A stretch of DNA of 64,000 bases from Amycolatopsis australiensis (lineage in GTDB: Bacteria; Actinomycetota; Actinomycetes; Mycobacteriales; Pseudonocardiaceae), in NCBI RefSeq assembly GCF_900119165.1, contig NZ_FPJG01000006.1, positions 2,170,001 through 2,234,000 on the forward strand, in the 5' to 3' direction. Shown here one piece after another: positions 27,872 through 35,658 of this stretch (position 1 is the stretch's first letter; every line of letters starts with the position of its first letter). The notes under the pieces are model-generated. The model saw nothing but the letters and a program-made list of their open reading frames with translations, was not told the origin of the DNA and searched no databases. The translations under genes were made by a program, and so were the position numbers.

Positions 27872-28471
27872 ATGAGCCCCGGTGACGTGCGGGAAGCGGT
27901 GCTGCGCGCCCTGCACAGCATCCACCAGCCCACCGCGATCGACGACCTCGTCATGGTCCTGGCGTTGCAGACGGGCCTGGTGCAGACCGAAGAGGCGGTG
28001 GCCGGGCTCGCGGCCGGGGACCGGGCGGACTTCGCCGCCGGTGTCGAGCGGCCGAGCTGGATCTGCCCCTCGCTCGAGTACGAGAACGGCGAAGCCGCCG
28101 ATGAGTTCCTCACCCGGTCCGACTGGCCGGTGGGGGCCAGGGTCGTGCGCGACGTGCTGTCGGAGACCCAGGAGCTCTGGCTCCTGAGGCAGCTTTCCGC
28201 ACTGGCCGTGTCCCTCGCCGAACGCCGGGAGGTGCACCCGCCCGCGCAGATGCTCCGGCTGCGGGAACGGATCGGCGACCTGGCGATCCACCTGCCGCCG
28301 GACCGGCTCGCGGAGAAGCCGGCGGACCGGTCCGACGTCATGTGGGTGTACTACGAGCTCGCCGAGGACTGCTACGGCGAGCTCGAGCGCCAGGAGCGCG
28401 TTGCGCAGGAACACGTCATCGCCGGGCTCGAGCAGCTCAAGCTCCCCGGACGGTTCTTCGGCGTGGGCTGA
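27872..28471 (+). CDS. Unrecognised helical protein, possible orphan immunity protein
   Basis: The 199-residue cytosolic protein is intact and acidic, with predicted helices (VREAVLRALHSIHQPTAIDD, LLRQLSALAVSLAERREV, DVMWVYYELAEDCYGELER). No known domain is recognised. It lies 24 bp after the decayed toxin on the same strand, where immunity genes of polymorphic toxins are normally found. That context is the only evidence for an immunity role. The ribosome site before the ATG is weak. An alternative is an unrelated actinobacterial hypothetical protein. Confidence 0.7.
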   Translation: MSPGDVREAVLRALHSIHQPTAIDDLVMVLALQTGLVQTEEAVAGLAAGDRADFAAGVERPSWICPSLEYENGEAADEFLTRSDWPVGARVVRDVLSETQELWLLRQLSALAVSLAERREVHPPAQMLRLRERIGDLAIHLPPDRLAEKPADRSDVMWVYYELAEDCYGELERQERVAQEHVIAGLEQLKLPGRFFGVG

Positions 28472-28489
28472 CCGCCCTGCGCGAAGTCC

Positions 28490-29983
28490 TCAGCGGTTCG
28501 ACGCCTTCTTGACGAACTTCGCCAGGTCCTTCGACTGCTGCACCCGCGTCGGCTCGTGGACGTACATCATGTGGCCCGCCGGGTAGTACGCCGTGTCGAT
28601 GTTGTCGCGCAGTTCCTCCGGGATCTGCAGGTGGGCCAGCACGTGCTCGGCCGCGAAGTACGCCGTCGCGCCGTCGTAGTGGCCGAATGCCACGTGGACC
28701 TTCAGGTGGGGGTTCGCGCGCATCGCCGCGCTCAGCGAGTCCACCACCGACACCGAACGGCCCTCGAATTCCGCGTACGACCACGCCTTGAACGTGTCCT
28801 CGTTGATGATCTCGTACGGCAGGTCGTTCTCGTACCCCAGCTCCGCCCGCACGTAGTGGTTGAACGCCGCCGCGTACGCGCCCACCACGCGGGAGATCGA
28901 CGGGTCGTCGCTCATGTGCTCGCGGCCGCCGTCCGGCTCCCACGTCGTGAAGCGGCCGTCCATCCGGCCCACCACCAGGCCGCGGTCGCGCAGCAGCTCC
29001 GTGAAGAACCGGACGTGCTCGATCCGCAGATTGACCCGGTCCACATAGGACTCGGTGAGCCCGGTGAGCGACGCGAGCGTGGCCACCGCCTCGGCCCGGT
29101 CCTGAGTGGACAGCCGCGCGCCGCGCGAAAGCACGTACGGCAGCTCCTTCGCCGCGAAGTCCTCCGCGTCGGCGAGGACGTCGTCGAGCGGACGGTCGCC
29201 GTGCAGGCCGTGGTAGTGCGCGATCGCCGCGTACGTCGGTACGAACAGCGAGTACGGCAGGTCGTTGCCCTCGGTGAACCGCAGCGTGCCGAGGTCGAGC
29301 ACCGACGAGATCAGCAGCAGGCCGTTGAAGTACAGCCCGTGCCGCTCCTGCAGGTGCGCGGCCAGCCCGGCGGCGCGCAGCGTGCCGTACGACTCGCCGG
29401 CCAGGAACTTCGGCGACAGCCAGCGCTGGTGCCGCGACACCCACAGCCGGATGATCTCGCCGACCGACTCGATGTCGCCCTTGAAGCCGTGGAAGTCCTT
29501 GGTCTCCTCGCCGCCCGCGACCCGCGAGTAGCCGGTCGACACCGGGTCGATGAACACCAGGTCGCTGTGCGCGAGCAGCGTCTCGGGGTTGTCGGCCAGC
29601 CCGTACGGCGGCGGCACCGGGTCGTCGACGTCGCCCGACAGCGCCCGGCGCGGCCCCAGCAGGCCCATGTGCAGCCAGATGCTCGACGAGCCGGGGCCGC
29701 CGTTGAAGGCGAACGTCACCGGCCGCTCGCCGGGGTCGGCGTCGTCGAGGGTGTAGGAGGTGATGAACACCTCCGCCTTCGCCTTGAGGCCCTCCGACTT
29801 GCCGTCCTTGAAGACCTCCTTGCGGAGCACGATCCGGCCCGCCTTCGCCGTGTAGGCGAGCTTCTTCCGCTTCACGGTGAGCGTGTGCTGGGTCGTGACG
29901 ATGTCGTCGGTCGGCTCGGCCGGGATCTCCGTCGTGTCCGCGGCCTGCTGCTCGGGGGCCTCTTCGGGGGTCGTGTCCGCCAT
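28490..29983 (-). CDS. S10-family serine carboxypeptidase-like protein
   Basis: The 497-residue protein is an alpha/beta hydrolase of the peptidase S10 type. The oxyanion region is PVTFAFNGGPGSSSIWLH, the nucleophile Ser lies in AGESYGTLRAAG, the Asp in GHYDGATAYF and the His in AGHMMYVH, so the triad is complete. The N-terminal 45 residues are acidic and low-complexity; no signal peptide is visible, so it appears cytosolic despite the secreted habit of the plant and yeast members. It probably trims C-terminal residues from peptides. It converges with the putative immunity gene. Confidence 0.9.
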   Translation of the reverse strand: MADTTPEEAPEQQAADTTEIPAEPTDDIVTTQHTLTVKRKKLAYTAKAGRIVLRKEVFKDGKSEGLKAKAEVFITSYTLDDADPGERPVTFAFNGGPGSSSIWLHMGLLGPRRALSGDVDDPVPPPYGLADNPETLLAHSDLVFIDPVSTGYSRVAGGEETKDFHGFKGDIESVGEIIRLWVSRHQRWLSPKFLAGESYGTLRAAGLAAHLQERHGLYFNGLLLISSVLDLGTLRFTEGNDLPYSLFVPTYAAIAHYHGLHGDRPLDDVLADAEDFAAKELPYVLSRGARLSTQDRAEAVATLASLTGLTESYVDRVNLRIEHVRFFTELLRDRGLVVGRMDGRFTTWEPDGGREHMSDDPSISRVVGAYAAAFNHYVRAELGYENDLPYEIINEDTFKAWSYAEFEGRSVSVVDSLSAAMRANPHLKVHVAFGHYDGATAYFAAEHVLAHLQIPEELRDNIDTAYYPAGHMMYVHEPTRVQQSKDLAKFVKKASNR

Positions 29984-30014
29984 GGCCCCAACTTAGTTGT
30001 GGCAGGGTGACCCG

Positions 30015-30170
30015 GTGCACACCGGGGACTGGCCGGCGACGGCCGAGGACGCGCGCGCCGGGCAGGAGCGGCTGCGCGGCCGCGTCGACCTGTCCGGCGA
30101 CGTCCCGGAGCTGCCGCCGGCGGTGACCCGCCTCGACGCCGAGCACGAGGATGACGTGCGGGCCCTCGCA
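30015..30170 (+). pseudogene. nfi: 5' remnant of endonuclease V
   Basis: From GTG 30015 the frame reads GDWPATAEDARAGQERLRGR and then PAVTRLDAEHEDD. This resembles the start of actinobacterial endonuclease V, where a DWP...AQERLR stretch is followed by AGLDVAYDDD with the catalytic Asp. After about 50 codons the sequence turns into Arg/Pro-rich out-of-frame text up to a stop at 30372-30374. The rest of the nuclease is missing. The intact family is about 220 residues and repairs deaminated adenine (inosine). Confidence 0.5.
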
Positions 30171-30370
30171 CCGGAGACGCGGAGCCGGGTGGGGTGCGCG
30201 CGAGCCGGGTTCACGAACGCGGCGGGCCGCTCGGGAGCGCCGTCGGTCGATCCGGCCGGGCACGTCGAGGCAGGCAGCAGGCCAGGACACCGGGCGACGG
30301 CCCACGCCGGCTGCCGGGCTCAGCGCCACCACCTTCCCGAGACCACCCGCCTGTCCGCGGCGGCGCTGCG

Positions 30371-31054
30371 ATGAGGTCCCTCGCCGAGCTGGACGCCGCC
30401 GTGGCCGGGTGCCGTGCCTGTCCCCGGCTGGTGGCCTGGCGGGAAGGCGTCGCGGGCACCAAGGCCGCCTTCCGCGGTGAGGAGTACTGGGCGCGGCCGG
30501 TGCCCGGCTTCGGTCCGCCCGACGCGTCGCTCGCCGTGGTCGGGCTGGCGCCCTCCGCGCACGGCGCGAACCGCACCGGCCGGATGTTCACCGGCGACCC
30601 GTCGGGTGACTTCCTCTTCCGCGTGCTGCACGAGGTCGGCCTCGCGTCGCAGCCGACGTCGACCGCCATCGGCGACGGCCTCGAGCTGTACGGCACGCGG
30701 CTCGTCTCGCCGGTCCGCTGCGCCCCGCCGGAGAACAAGCCGACGCCGGCCGAGCGCGACACCTGCCGTCCGTGGCTCGCGGAGGAGCTCTCGCTGTTAC
30801 GTCCGACACTGCGCGCCATCGTCGTGCTCGGCGCGTTCGGCTGGCAGGCGTTACTGCCCGTGCTCGACGCGGCGGGCTGGCCGGTGCCGCAGCCGCGTCC
30901 GGCCTTCGCCCACGGAGCCGTCGTCGAGCTGGGCGACCTGCGGCTTTTCGGCTGTTATCACGTCTCGCCGCGCAATGTCCAGACGCACCGCGTGACCCAC
31001 GCCATGGTGGCGGCCGTCTTCCGTGCCGCGACCTCGGTGACCAAGCCGGACTGA
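30371..31054 (+). CDS. Uracil-DNA glycosylase, family 5 (UdgB-like)
   Basis: Family 5 enzymes excise uracil and other deaminated bases from DNA. The 227-residue protein has the Fe-S Cys pair CRACPRLVAWRE, motif GLAPSAHGANRTGRMFTGDPSGDFL, the Cys-containing SPVRCAPPENKPTP, and the HVSPRNVQTHRVT motif near the C-terminus. The ATG overlaps the stop of the upstream remnant frame as ATGA. Two TTA (Leu) codons occur at 30797 and 30851; these are the only in-frame TTA codons I noticed in the window. In streptomycetes TTA codons depend on the bldA tRNA. Confidence 0.93.
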   Translation: MRSLAELDAAVAGCRACPRLVAWREGVAGTKAAFRGEEYWARPVPGFGPPDASLAVVGLAPSAHGANRTGRMFTGDPSGDFLFRVLHEVGLASQPTSTAIGDGLELYGTRLVSPVRCAPPENKPTPAERDTCRPWLAEELSLLRPTLRAIVVLGAFGWQALLPVLDAAGWPVPQPRPAFAHGAVVELGDLRLFGCYHVSPRNVQTHRVTHAMVAAVFRAATSVTKPD

Positions 31055-31138
31055 ATCGTTACGGAAACCGCCGCGACGCTGGTCACAGCCGGATGGGGCC
31101 CCCGAGCGGGGTCACGCGGAAGGTGCGACCATGAGGAC

Positions 31139-32473
31139 ATGGCTGCTGCGAAGTCGAAGTCGGAACCGACTCGGATCCTCGTCCTCGGTGGTGGGTACGT
31201 CGGGCTGTACACCGCGTACGGCCTCCAGAAGATGCTCCGGGCCAACGAGGCCTCCGTGACCGTCGTTGACCCGCAGCCCCACATGACCTACGCGCCGTTC
31301 CTCCCGGAGGCCGCGGCCGGCGCGATCGAGCCGCGGCACGTGGTCGTGCCGCTGCGGCGGGTGCTCAAGCGCTGCCACGTGCTGACCGCGCGCGTCACCA
31401 AGATCGAGAACGAGAAGAAGTCCGTCACGGTCGAGGCGGCCGACGGGCACATCGAGCAGCTGGGCTACGACATCCTGGTCGTCGCGCTCGGCGCCGTCGC
31501 GCGCATCCTGCCGATCCCCGGCCTGGTCGAGGAGGGCATCGCCTTCAAGACCATCGGCGAGGCGATCTACCTGCGCAACCACATCATGACCAAGCTCGAC
31601 GAGGCAGCCAGCACCCTCGACCCGGAGCTGCGCAAGCGCCTGCTGACGTTCACCGTCGTCGGCGGCGGGTTCGCCGGCATCGAGGCGCTCGCCGAGCTCG
31701 AGGACATGACCCGGTTCGCGGTGGAGAACTACTACCCGAACATCAAGGTCTCCGACATCCGCTGGGTGCTCGTCGAGGCCGCCGGCCGGATCCTGCCCGA
31801 GGTCCGCGAGACGCTGGGCGTGTACACCGTCGAGCAGCTGGAGAAGCGCGGCATCGAGGTGTACCTCTCGACGGCGGCGAAGTCGTTCGAAAACGGGCAC
31901 GTGGTGCTCTCGGACGGCACCGAGTTCGACACCGACACGATCATCTGGACGGCCGGCGTCAAGGCCAACCCGGTGCTGGCCAACTCGGACCTGCCGCTCG
32001 ACAAGCGCGGCCGGCTGGAGGCGACGGCCGCGATGCAGGTCGTGGGTCACCCGGACGTGTGGACCGCGGGCGACAACGCGGCGATCCCGGACCTCTCGCG
32101 CACGGAAGAGGACCCGACGGCGACCTGCCCGCCGAACGCGCAGCACGCGGTCCGCCAGGCGCGGCTGCTGGCGAAGAACATCATCAAGGTCATGCGCGGC
32201 GGCAAGCCGAAGGACTACTACCACAAGAACCTCGGCGCGGTCGCCAGCCTCGGCCTGCACAAGGGCGTCGCCGACGCGCTGAACCTGAAGATCAAGGGCT
32301 TCCCGGCCTGGCTGTTCCACCGCGCGTACCACCTCAAGGCGATGCCGACGTGGAACCGCCGCATCCGGATCCTGTTCGACTGGATCCTCGGCGGCCTGTT
32401 CCGGCGCGAGGTGATCTCGCTGGGGCAGATCAACAACCCCAAGGACGAGTTCACGCGCGTCTCGAAGTCCTGA
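31139..32473 (+). CDS. ndh: Type II NADH dehydrogenase (FAD-dependent)
   Basis: The 444-residue flavoprotein feeds electrons from NADH to menaquinone without pumping protons. It has the FAD-binding dinucleotide fold RILVLGGGYVGLYTAYGLQ, the second NADH fold TFTVVGGGFAGIEALAELE, and the FAD motif PDVWTAGDNAAIPD. The C-terminal region PTWNRRIRILFDWILGGLF is amphipathic and probably sits on the membrane. Length and motifs match actinobacterial NDH-2. A GC-rich hairpin follows the gene. Confidence 0.93.
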   Translation: MAAAKSKSEPTRILVLGGGYVGLYTAYGLQKMLRANEASVTVVDPQPHMTYAPFLPEAAAGAIEPRHVVVPLRRVLKRCHVLTARVTKIENEKKSVTVEAADGHIEQLGYDILVVALGAVARILPIPGLVEEGIAFKTIGEAIYLRNHIMTKLDEAASTLDPELRKRLLTFTVVGGGFAGIEALAELEDMTRFAVENYYPNIKVSDIRWVLVEAAGRILPEVRETLGVYTVEQLEKRGIEVYLSTAAKSFENGHVVLSDGTEFDTDTIIWTAGVKANPVLANSDLPLDKRGRLEATAAMQVVGHPDVWTAGDNAAIPDLSRTEEDPTATCPPNAQHAVRQARLLAKNIIKVMRGGKPKDYYHKNLGAVASLGLHKGVADALNLKIKGFPAWLFHRAYHLKAMPTWNRRIRILFDWILGGLFRREVISLGQINNPKDEFTRVSKS

Positions 32474-32486
32474 CGCTTTCGCTCCG

Positions 32487-32525
32487 ACGCCCCCGGCCCT
32501 CGCGGCCGGGGGCGTTCGTCGTTTT
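32487..32525 (+). terminator. Hairpin terminator after ndh
   Basis: The arms ACGCCCCCGGCC (32487-32498) and its exact complement (32504-32515) enclose CTCGC. A T-rich tract (TTCGTCGTTTTC) follows. It lies 14 bp after the ndh stop. Confidence 0.85.
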
Positions 32526-32569
32526 CGGGGCTATTGCGCGGAAATGCCCGGCTGTGTGCCGGTGAGCGG

Positions 32570-32585
32570 CATGGTCTGGACAACT
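32570..32585 (+). promoter_or_regulatory. DasR-like dre site before the GH18 chitinase
   Basis: CATGGTCTGGACAACT matches 12 of 16 positions of the DasR-responsive element ACTGGTCTAGACCACT known from Streptomyces. It lies about 80 bp upstream of the chitinase start, in promoter position. DasR is a GlcNAc-sensing repressor; binding here is inferred. Confidence 0.45.
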
Positions 32586-32665
32586 GGGCGGGCGAGCGGG
32601 TAAACCCTTTCTTCACAACGCGGAATAAGTCCGCTCCCGCTCCTCCCACGGTCCCTGGAGCTCCC

Positions 32666-33991
32666 ATGCGCTTTTCCCGAACCAAAGCCGCGCTCGTCGC
32701 GGCGTTGCCCGCCGCGGTCTTCCTCGCCACGCCGTCCGCCGCCGACGCCGCCGGCCCCGCCTTCCCCGCCCACTACGCGGCGCCCTACCTGCAGGTCACC
32801 GACGCCGACGCCGGGCAGATGGCCGCCGACATGAACGCCACCGGCACGAAGTTCTTCACGCTCGCGTTCCTGACCCCGCAGTCCGGCTGCACGCCGGTGT
32901 GGGAGGCGAACGGCACCGGCGTCGGCTCGTTCAACTCGCAGATCAGCGCCCTGCAGGCGGCGGGCGGCAACGTCATCCCGTCGTTCGGCGGCGCGGCGGG
33001 CGGTGAGCTGGCTCAGACCTGCACGAACACGTCGAGCCTCACCGCGGCGTACGCGAACGTCGTGAACACCTACGGCACGACCCGCCTGGACTTCGACATC
33101 GAAGGCGGCGTCCTCGACGACACGACGTCGAACCAGCGCCGCAATTCGGCGCTGGCCGCGCTGCAGCAGCAGAACCCGGCGGTCCAGGTCGACTACACGC
33201 TGGCGGTCGACCCGACGGGCCTGCCGTCGAAGGAGCTGGACCTCCTGCGCGACGCGAAGAGCAAGGGCGTCAAGGTCAGCGTGGTCAACCTGATGGTGAT
33301 GGACTTCTACGACGGCCAGCCGGTCCTGACGGACGCCCTCGCTGCGGCGCGGGCCTCGGCGTCGCAACTGGCGAGCCTGTACGGAATCTCGACGTCGGCG
33401 GCGTACGCGATGATGGGTCTGACGCCGATCGCGGGCCGCAACGACGACGGCGCCCAGTTCAGCCAGTCCGACGCCCAGCAGCTGGAGAGCTTCGCGGCCT
33501 CGAACGGCGTCGCGGAGCTGTCGTTCTGGGAACTCCAGGACTACGACCGCGCGACGGGCTACGCGTACTCGCGGATTTTCAACGCGATCACGGGCGGCAC
33601 GACGCCCCCGCCGGCAACCGGCGGCACGATCACGGGCTACGGCGGCAAGTGCGTCGACGTGGCGGGCGCGTCGACCGCGAACGGCACGACGGTGGATCTG
33701 TACACCTGCAACGGAACCGCGGCCCAGCAGTGGACGTCGGTGTCGGGAACGTTCCGCGCACTGGGCAAGTGCCTGGACGTGGCGGCCGCGGGCACGGCGA
33801 ACGGCACGAAGGTGCAGCTCTACGACTGCAACGGAACGGGCGCCCAGCAGTGGAGCCGGTCGGGCAGCCAGCTGATCAACCCGGCATCGGGCAAGTGCCT
33901 GGACGCGACGGGCCCGAGTTCGGCGGACGGCACGCCGTTGCAGATCTGGACCTGCACGGGAGCGGCCAACCAGTCGTGGACGGTGCACTGA
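32666..33991 (+). CDS. Secreted GH18 chitinase-like protein with ricin-type lectin domain
   Basis: The 441-residue protein has a signal peptide (MRFSRTKAALVAALPAAVFL...ADA). The GH18 barrel (about residues 30-310) contains the catalytic signature RLDFDIEGG (DxDxE), with IPSFGGAAGGEL as the upstream strand motif. A Thr/Pro linker leads to a ricin-B-type lectin domain (about 320-441). Its three repeats each have GKCVDV/GKCLDV/GKCLDA and a QQW or QSW motif. It should hydrolyse chitin or related beta-1,4 glycans outside the cell. GGAG five bases before the ATG sets the start. Confidence 0.93.
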   Translation: MRFSRTKAALVAALPAAVFLATPSAADAAGPAFPAHYAAPYLQVTDADAGQMAADMNATGTKFFTLAFLTPQSGCTPVWEANGTGVGSFNSQISALQAAGGNVIPSFGGAAGGELAQTCTNTSSLTAAYANVVNTYGTTRLDFDIEGGVLDDTTSNQRRNSALAALQQQNPAVQVDYTLAVDPTGLPSKELDLLRDAKSKGVKVSVVNLMVMDFYDGQPVLTDALAAARASASQLASLYGISTSAAYAMMGLTPIAGRNDDGAQFSQSDAQQLESFAASNGVAELSFWELQDYDRATGYAYSRIFNAITGGTTPPPATGGTITGYGGKCVDVAGASTANGTTVDLYTCNGTAAQQWTSVSGTFRALGKCLDVAAAGTANGTKVQLYDCNGTGAQQWSRSGSQLINPASGKCLDATGPSSADGTPLQIWTCTGAANQSWTVH

Positions 33992-34021
33992 CGTCCATGG
34001 TTCATCGCTAGAGTGTGCGGT

Positions 34022-34098
34022 GCCCCCGTAGCCCAATCGGCAGAGGCAGTCGACTTAAAATCGATTCAGTGCGGGTTCGAGTCCCGTCGGGGGCACCA
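34022..34098 (+). tRNA. tRNA with anticodon UAA (annotated Leu), short variable arm, encoded CCA
   Basis: All stems fold: acceptor GCCCCCG with CGGGGGC, D stem GCC/GGC, anticodon stem GTCGA with TCGAT (one G-U), T stem GCGGG with CCCGT. The anticodon loop CTTAAAA gives UAA, which reads UUA. The variable loop is only five bases (TCAGT), whereas actinobacterial tRNA-Leu(UAA), the bldA tRNA, has a long class II arm. CCA is encoded at 34096-34098. Amino-acid identity is therefore uncertain. Short-armed UAA tRNAs are, to my knowledge, mainly a feature of phages and integrative elements. Confidence 0.85.
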
Positions 34099-34102
34099 AA
34101 CG

Positions 34103-34124
34103 CAGTGCGGGTTCGAGTCCCGTC
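34103..34124 (+). repeat. Direct repeat of the tRNA T-arm (attachment-site-like)
   Basis: The 22 bases at 34067-34088 of the tRNA (variable loop through T arm) recur exactly at 34103-34124, just after the CCA end. Short 3'-tRNA duplications are what integrases of the tRNA-targeting type leave behind. No integrase gene lies next to it in this window. It is too short to be a second tRNA. Confidence 0.7.
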
Positions 34125-34141
34125 AGGCGCGCCTCCCTCCG

Positions 34142-34178
34142 TTGCCATCTGGACACTGGCAAGTCACTGCTATAGATT
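34142..34178 (+). promoter_or_regulatory. Promoter and dyad upstream of the alpha/beta-hydrolase gene
   Basis: TGGACA (34150-34155) and TAGATT (34173-34178) are 17 bp apart, and TAGATT ends six bases before the GTG start, implying a leaderless mRNA. TTGCCA (34142-34147) and TGGCAA (34157-34162) form an inverted repeat overlapping the -35 element. It is a plausible operator for the GbsR regulator encoded downstream. Confidence 0.5.
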
Positions 34179-34184
34179 TTAGTC

Positions 34185-35171
34185 GTGACTGAAACAACTA
34201 GCGACAACTCGGCTCCGCAGGGGTGGTCGCACCCGGAACCCGTGACGTTCACCAGCCTGGGCACCCGCTGCGCGGGCGACCTCTACATGCCGGACAACGT
34301 GTCCGCGGCCTCGCCGGCACCCGCGCTGGTACTCGGACACAGCGGCGTGATGGTGAAGGAGGCGCTGGCCTACTTCGCGCCGTACTTCGTGGCGGCGGGC
34401 TTCGTCGTTCTGGCGATCGACTACCGCACCGTCGGATCGAGCGAAGGCGAGCCGCGGGGGCTGGACTACCCCGAGCGGCAGGTCGAGGACTTCCGCAGCG
34501 CCATCTCGTACCTCCAGACGCGACCGGAGGTCCAACCGGAGCGCATCGGTCTCTGGGGCGTCAGCGTCGGTGGCTCAGTCGCCGTCCAGGCCGCCGTGCT
34601 TGATCGGCGCGCCAAGTGCGTTGTCGTGCAGAGCCCGAGCGTCTGGAACGGGTGGCGCTACCTGGAACGGCTGCTCGGCCGGAACGGGCTGCACGCCCTG
34701 CGCGAGCGGCTGGCCGAGGACTGGCGACGTCGCTACGAGACCGGCGAGAGCGCACGGGTGCCCCATCTGAACCTCGACCACGAGAACGCCAAGGGCGCCC
34801 AAGACCTGTCGCTCGAGCTGTATCCCACCTACTGCAACGAAAAGACCCTCGACTCCGCCGAGCACCTCCTCACCTTCGCCCCGGAGAACCTCATCCACCG
34901 GCTCGCGCCGACTCCGCTGCTGATGATCGCCAACGGCGGTTACGACCCCTACCACATGCTCGACGAAGCGCAGTCCGCGTTCGCCAAGGCCGGTGAGCCC
35001 AAGCGGCTGGAAGTCCTGCCCTACGACGTCCTCGGCCTCTACACCGGCCCCGGGCTGGAGGAGGCCATGGACCTGGCCGTCGAGTGGTTCGACCGCTACC
35101 TGCGCCGGACGCGGACCGCGACCACCACCCCGGCGCCCACCCGCGAGTCCGTCGCCGCTATGAAACGGTGA
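34185..35171 (+). CDS. Alpha/beta-hydrolase with altered catalytic His position
   Basis: The 328-residue protein has an alpha/beta-hydrolase fold. The oxyanion strand is PAPALVLGHSGVMVKEALAY, the nucleophile elbow GLWGVSVGGSVAV (Ser) and a candidate acid ANGGYDPYHM (Asp). Relatives usually end with GHF before the sequence DLYTGPGFEEA. Here the matching stretch is LPYDVLGLYTGPGLEEA, with Val where the catalytic His is expected. It may be inactive or use another residue. It heads a tight group with the GbsR regulator (25 bp) and the broken methyltransferase gene (12 bp). Confidence 0.85.
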   Translation: MTETTSDNSAPQGWSHPEPVTFTSLGTRCAGDLYMPDNVSAASPAPALVLGHSGVMVKEALAYFAPYFVAAGFVVLAIDYRTVGSSEGEPRGLDYPERQVEDFRSAISYLQTRPEVQPERIGLWGVSVGGSVAVQAAVLDRRAKCVVVQSPSVWNGWRYLERLLGRNGLHALRERLAEDWRRRYETGESARVPHLNLDHENAKGAQDLSLELYPTYCNEKTLDSAEHLLTFAPENLIHRLAPTPLLMIANGGYDPYHMLDEAQSAFAKAGEPKRLEVLPYDVLGLYTGPGLEEAMDLAVEWFDRYLRRTRTATTTPAPTRESVAAMKR

Positions 35172-35196
35172 CCAGCGGACACGGGAGCGAGGCGCC

Positions 35197-35646
35197 ATGG
35201 GTGACGGACAGCAGGACCAGGTCATGCGGTGGGTGGAACGAGTGGCCACCTTCTGCGTCGAGGAATGGGGGCTGCCGCCGATCACCGGGCGCGTCCTCGG
35301 CTGGCTCATGATCTGCGACCCGCCCGAGCAGTCCGCAGGCGAAATCGCCGACACGATCCAGGCCAGCCGGGCGTCCCTGACGTCCAACATGCGCCTGCTC
35401 ACCACCATCGGGCTGGTGCGCAAGGTCCGCCGGCCCGGCGATCGCACCGCCTACTACCGCATCGAGGACGACGCCTGGCACAAGGTCGTCCAACGGAAGC
35501 TCGACAGCCTCGGCGCGTTCGGCGACATCGCCGAGGAAGGCTTCGCCATCACCGGCCACGAAGGACCCCGCACCGAACGCATCAAGGCCGCCCAGGAATC
35601 CCTGACCTGGCTGCGGGACATCGCCGCCCGCAACCCCAAACGCTAG
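35197..35646 (+). CDS. GbsR/MarR-family transcriptional regulator
   Basis: This 149-residue winged-helix protein matches the GbsR branch of the MarR superfamily: FCVEEWGLPPITGRVLGWLM, QSAGEIADTIQASRASLTSN (recognition helices) and RLLTTIGLVRKVRRPGDRTAYYRI (wing). A C-terminal helix pair for dimerisation follows. GGGAG lies 15 bases upstream of the ATG. It probably regulates the preceding hydrolase and following methyltransferase genes, possibly through the TTGCCA dyad at 34142. Confidence 0.9.
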   Translation: MGDGQQDQVMRWVERVATFCVEEWGLPPITGRVLGWLMICDPPEQSAGEIADTIQASRASLTSNMRLLTTIGLVRKVRRPGDRTAYYRIEDDAWHKVVQRKLDSLGAFGDIAEEGFAITGHEGPRTERIKAAQESLTWLRDIAARNPKR

Positions 35647-35658
35647 GAACGTCATGCC

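Noticed and set aside
29997..30374. A complete 125-codon gene before the uracil-DNA glycosylase
   Set aside because: Only about the first 50 codons look like protein (endonuclease V start); the rest is out-of-frame noise, so it is listed as a remnant.
34103..34136. A second tRNA after the UAA tRNA
   Set aside because: Only the variable loop and T arm are repeated; there is no D arm, anticodon arm or 5' acceptor strand.
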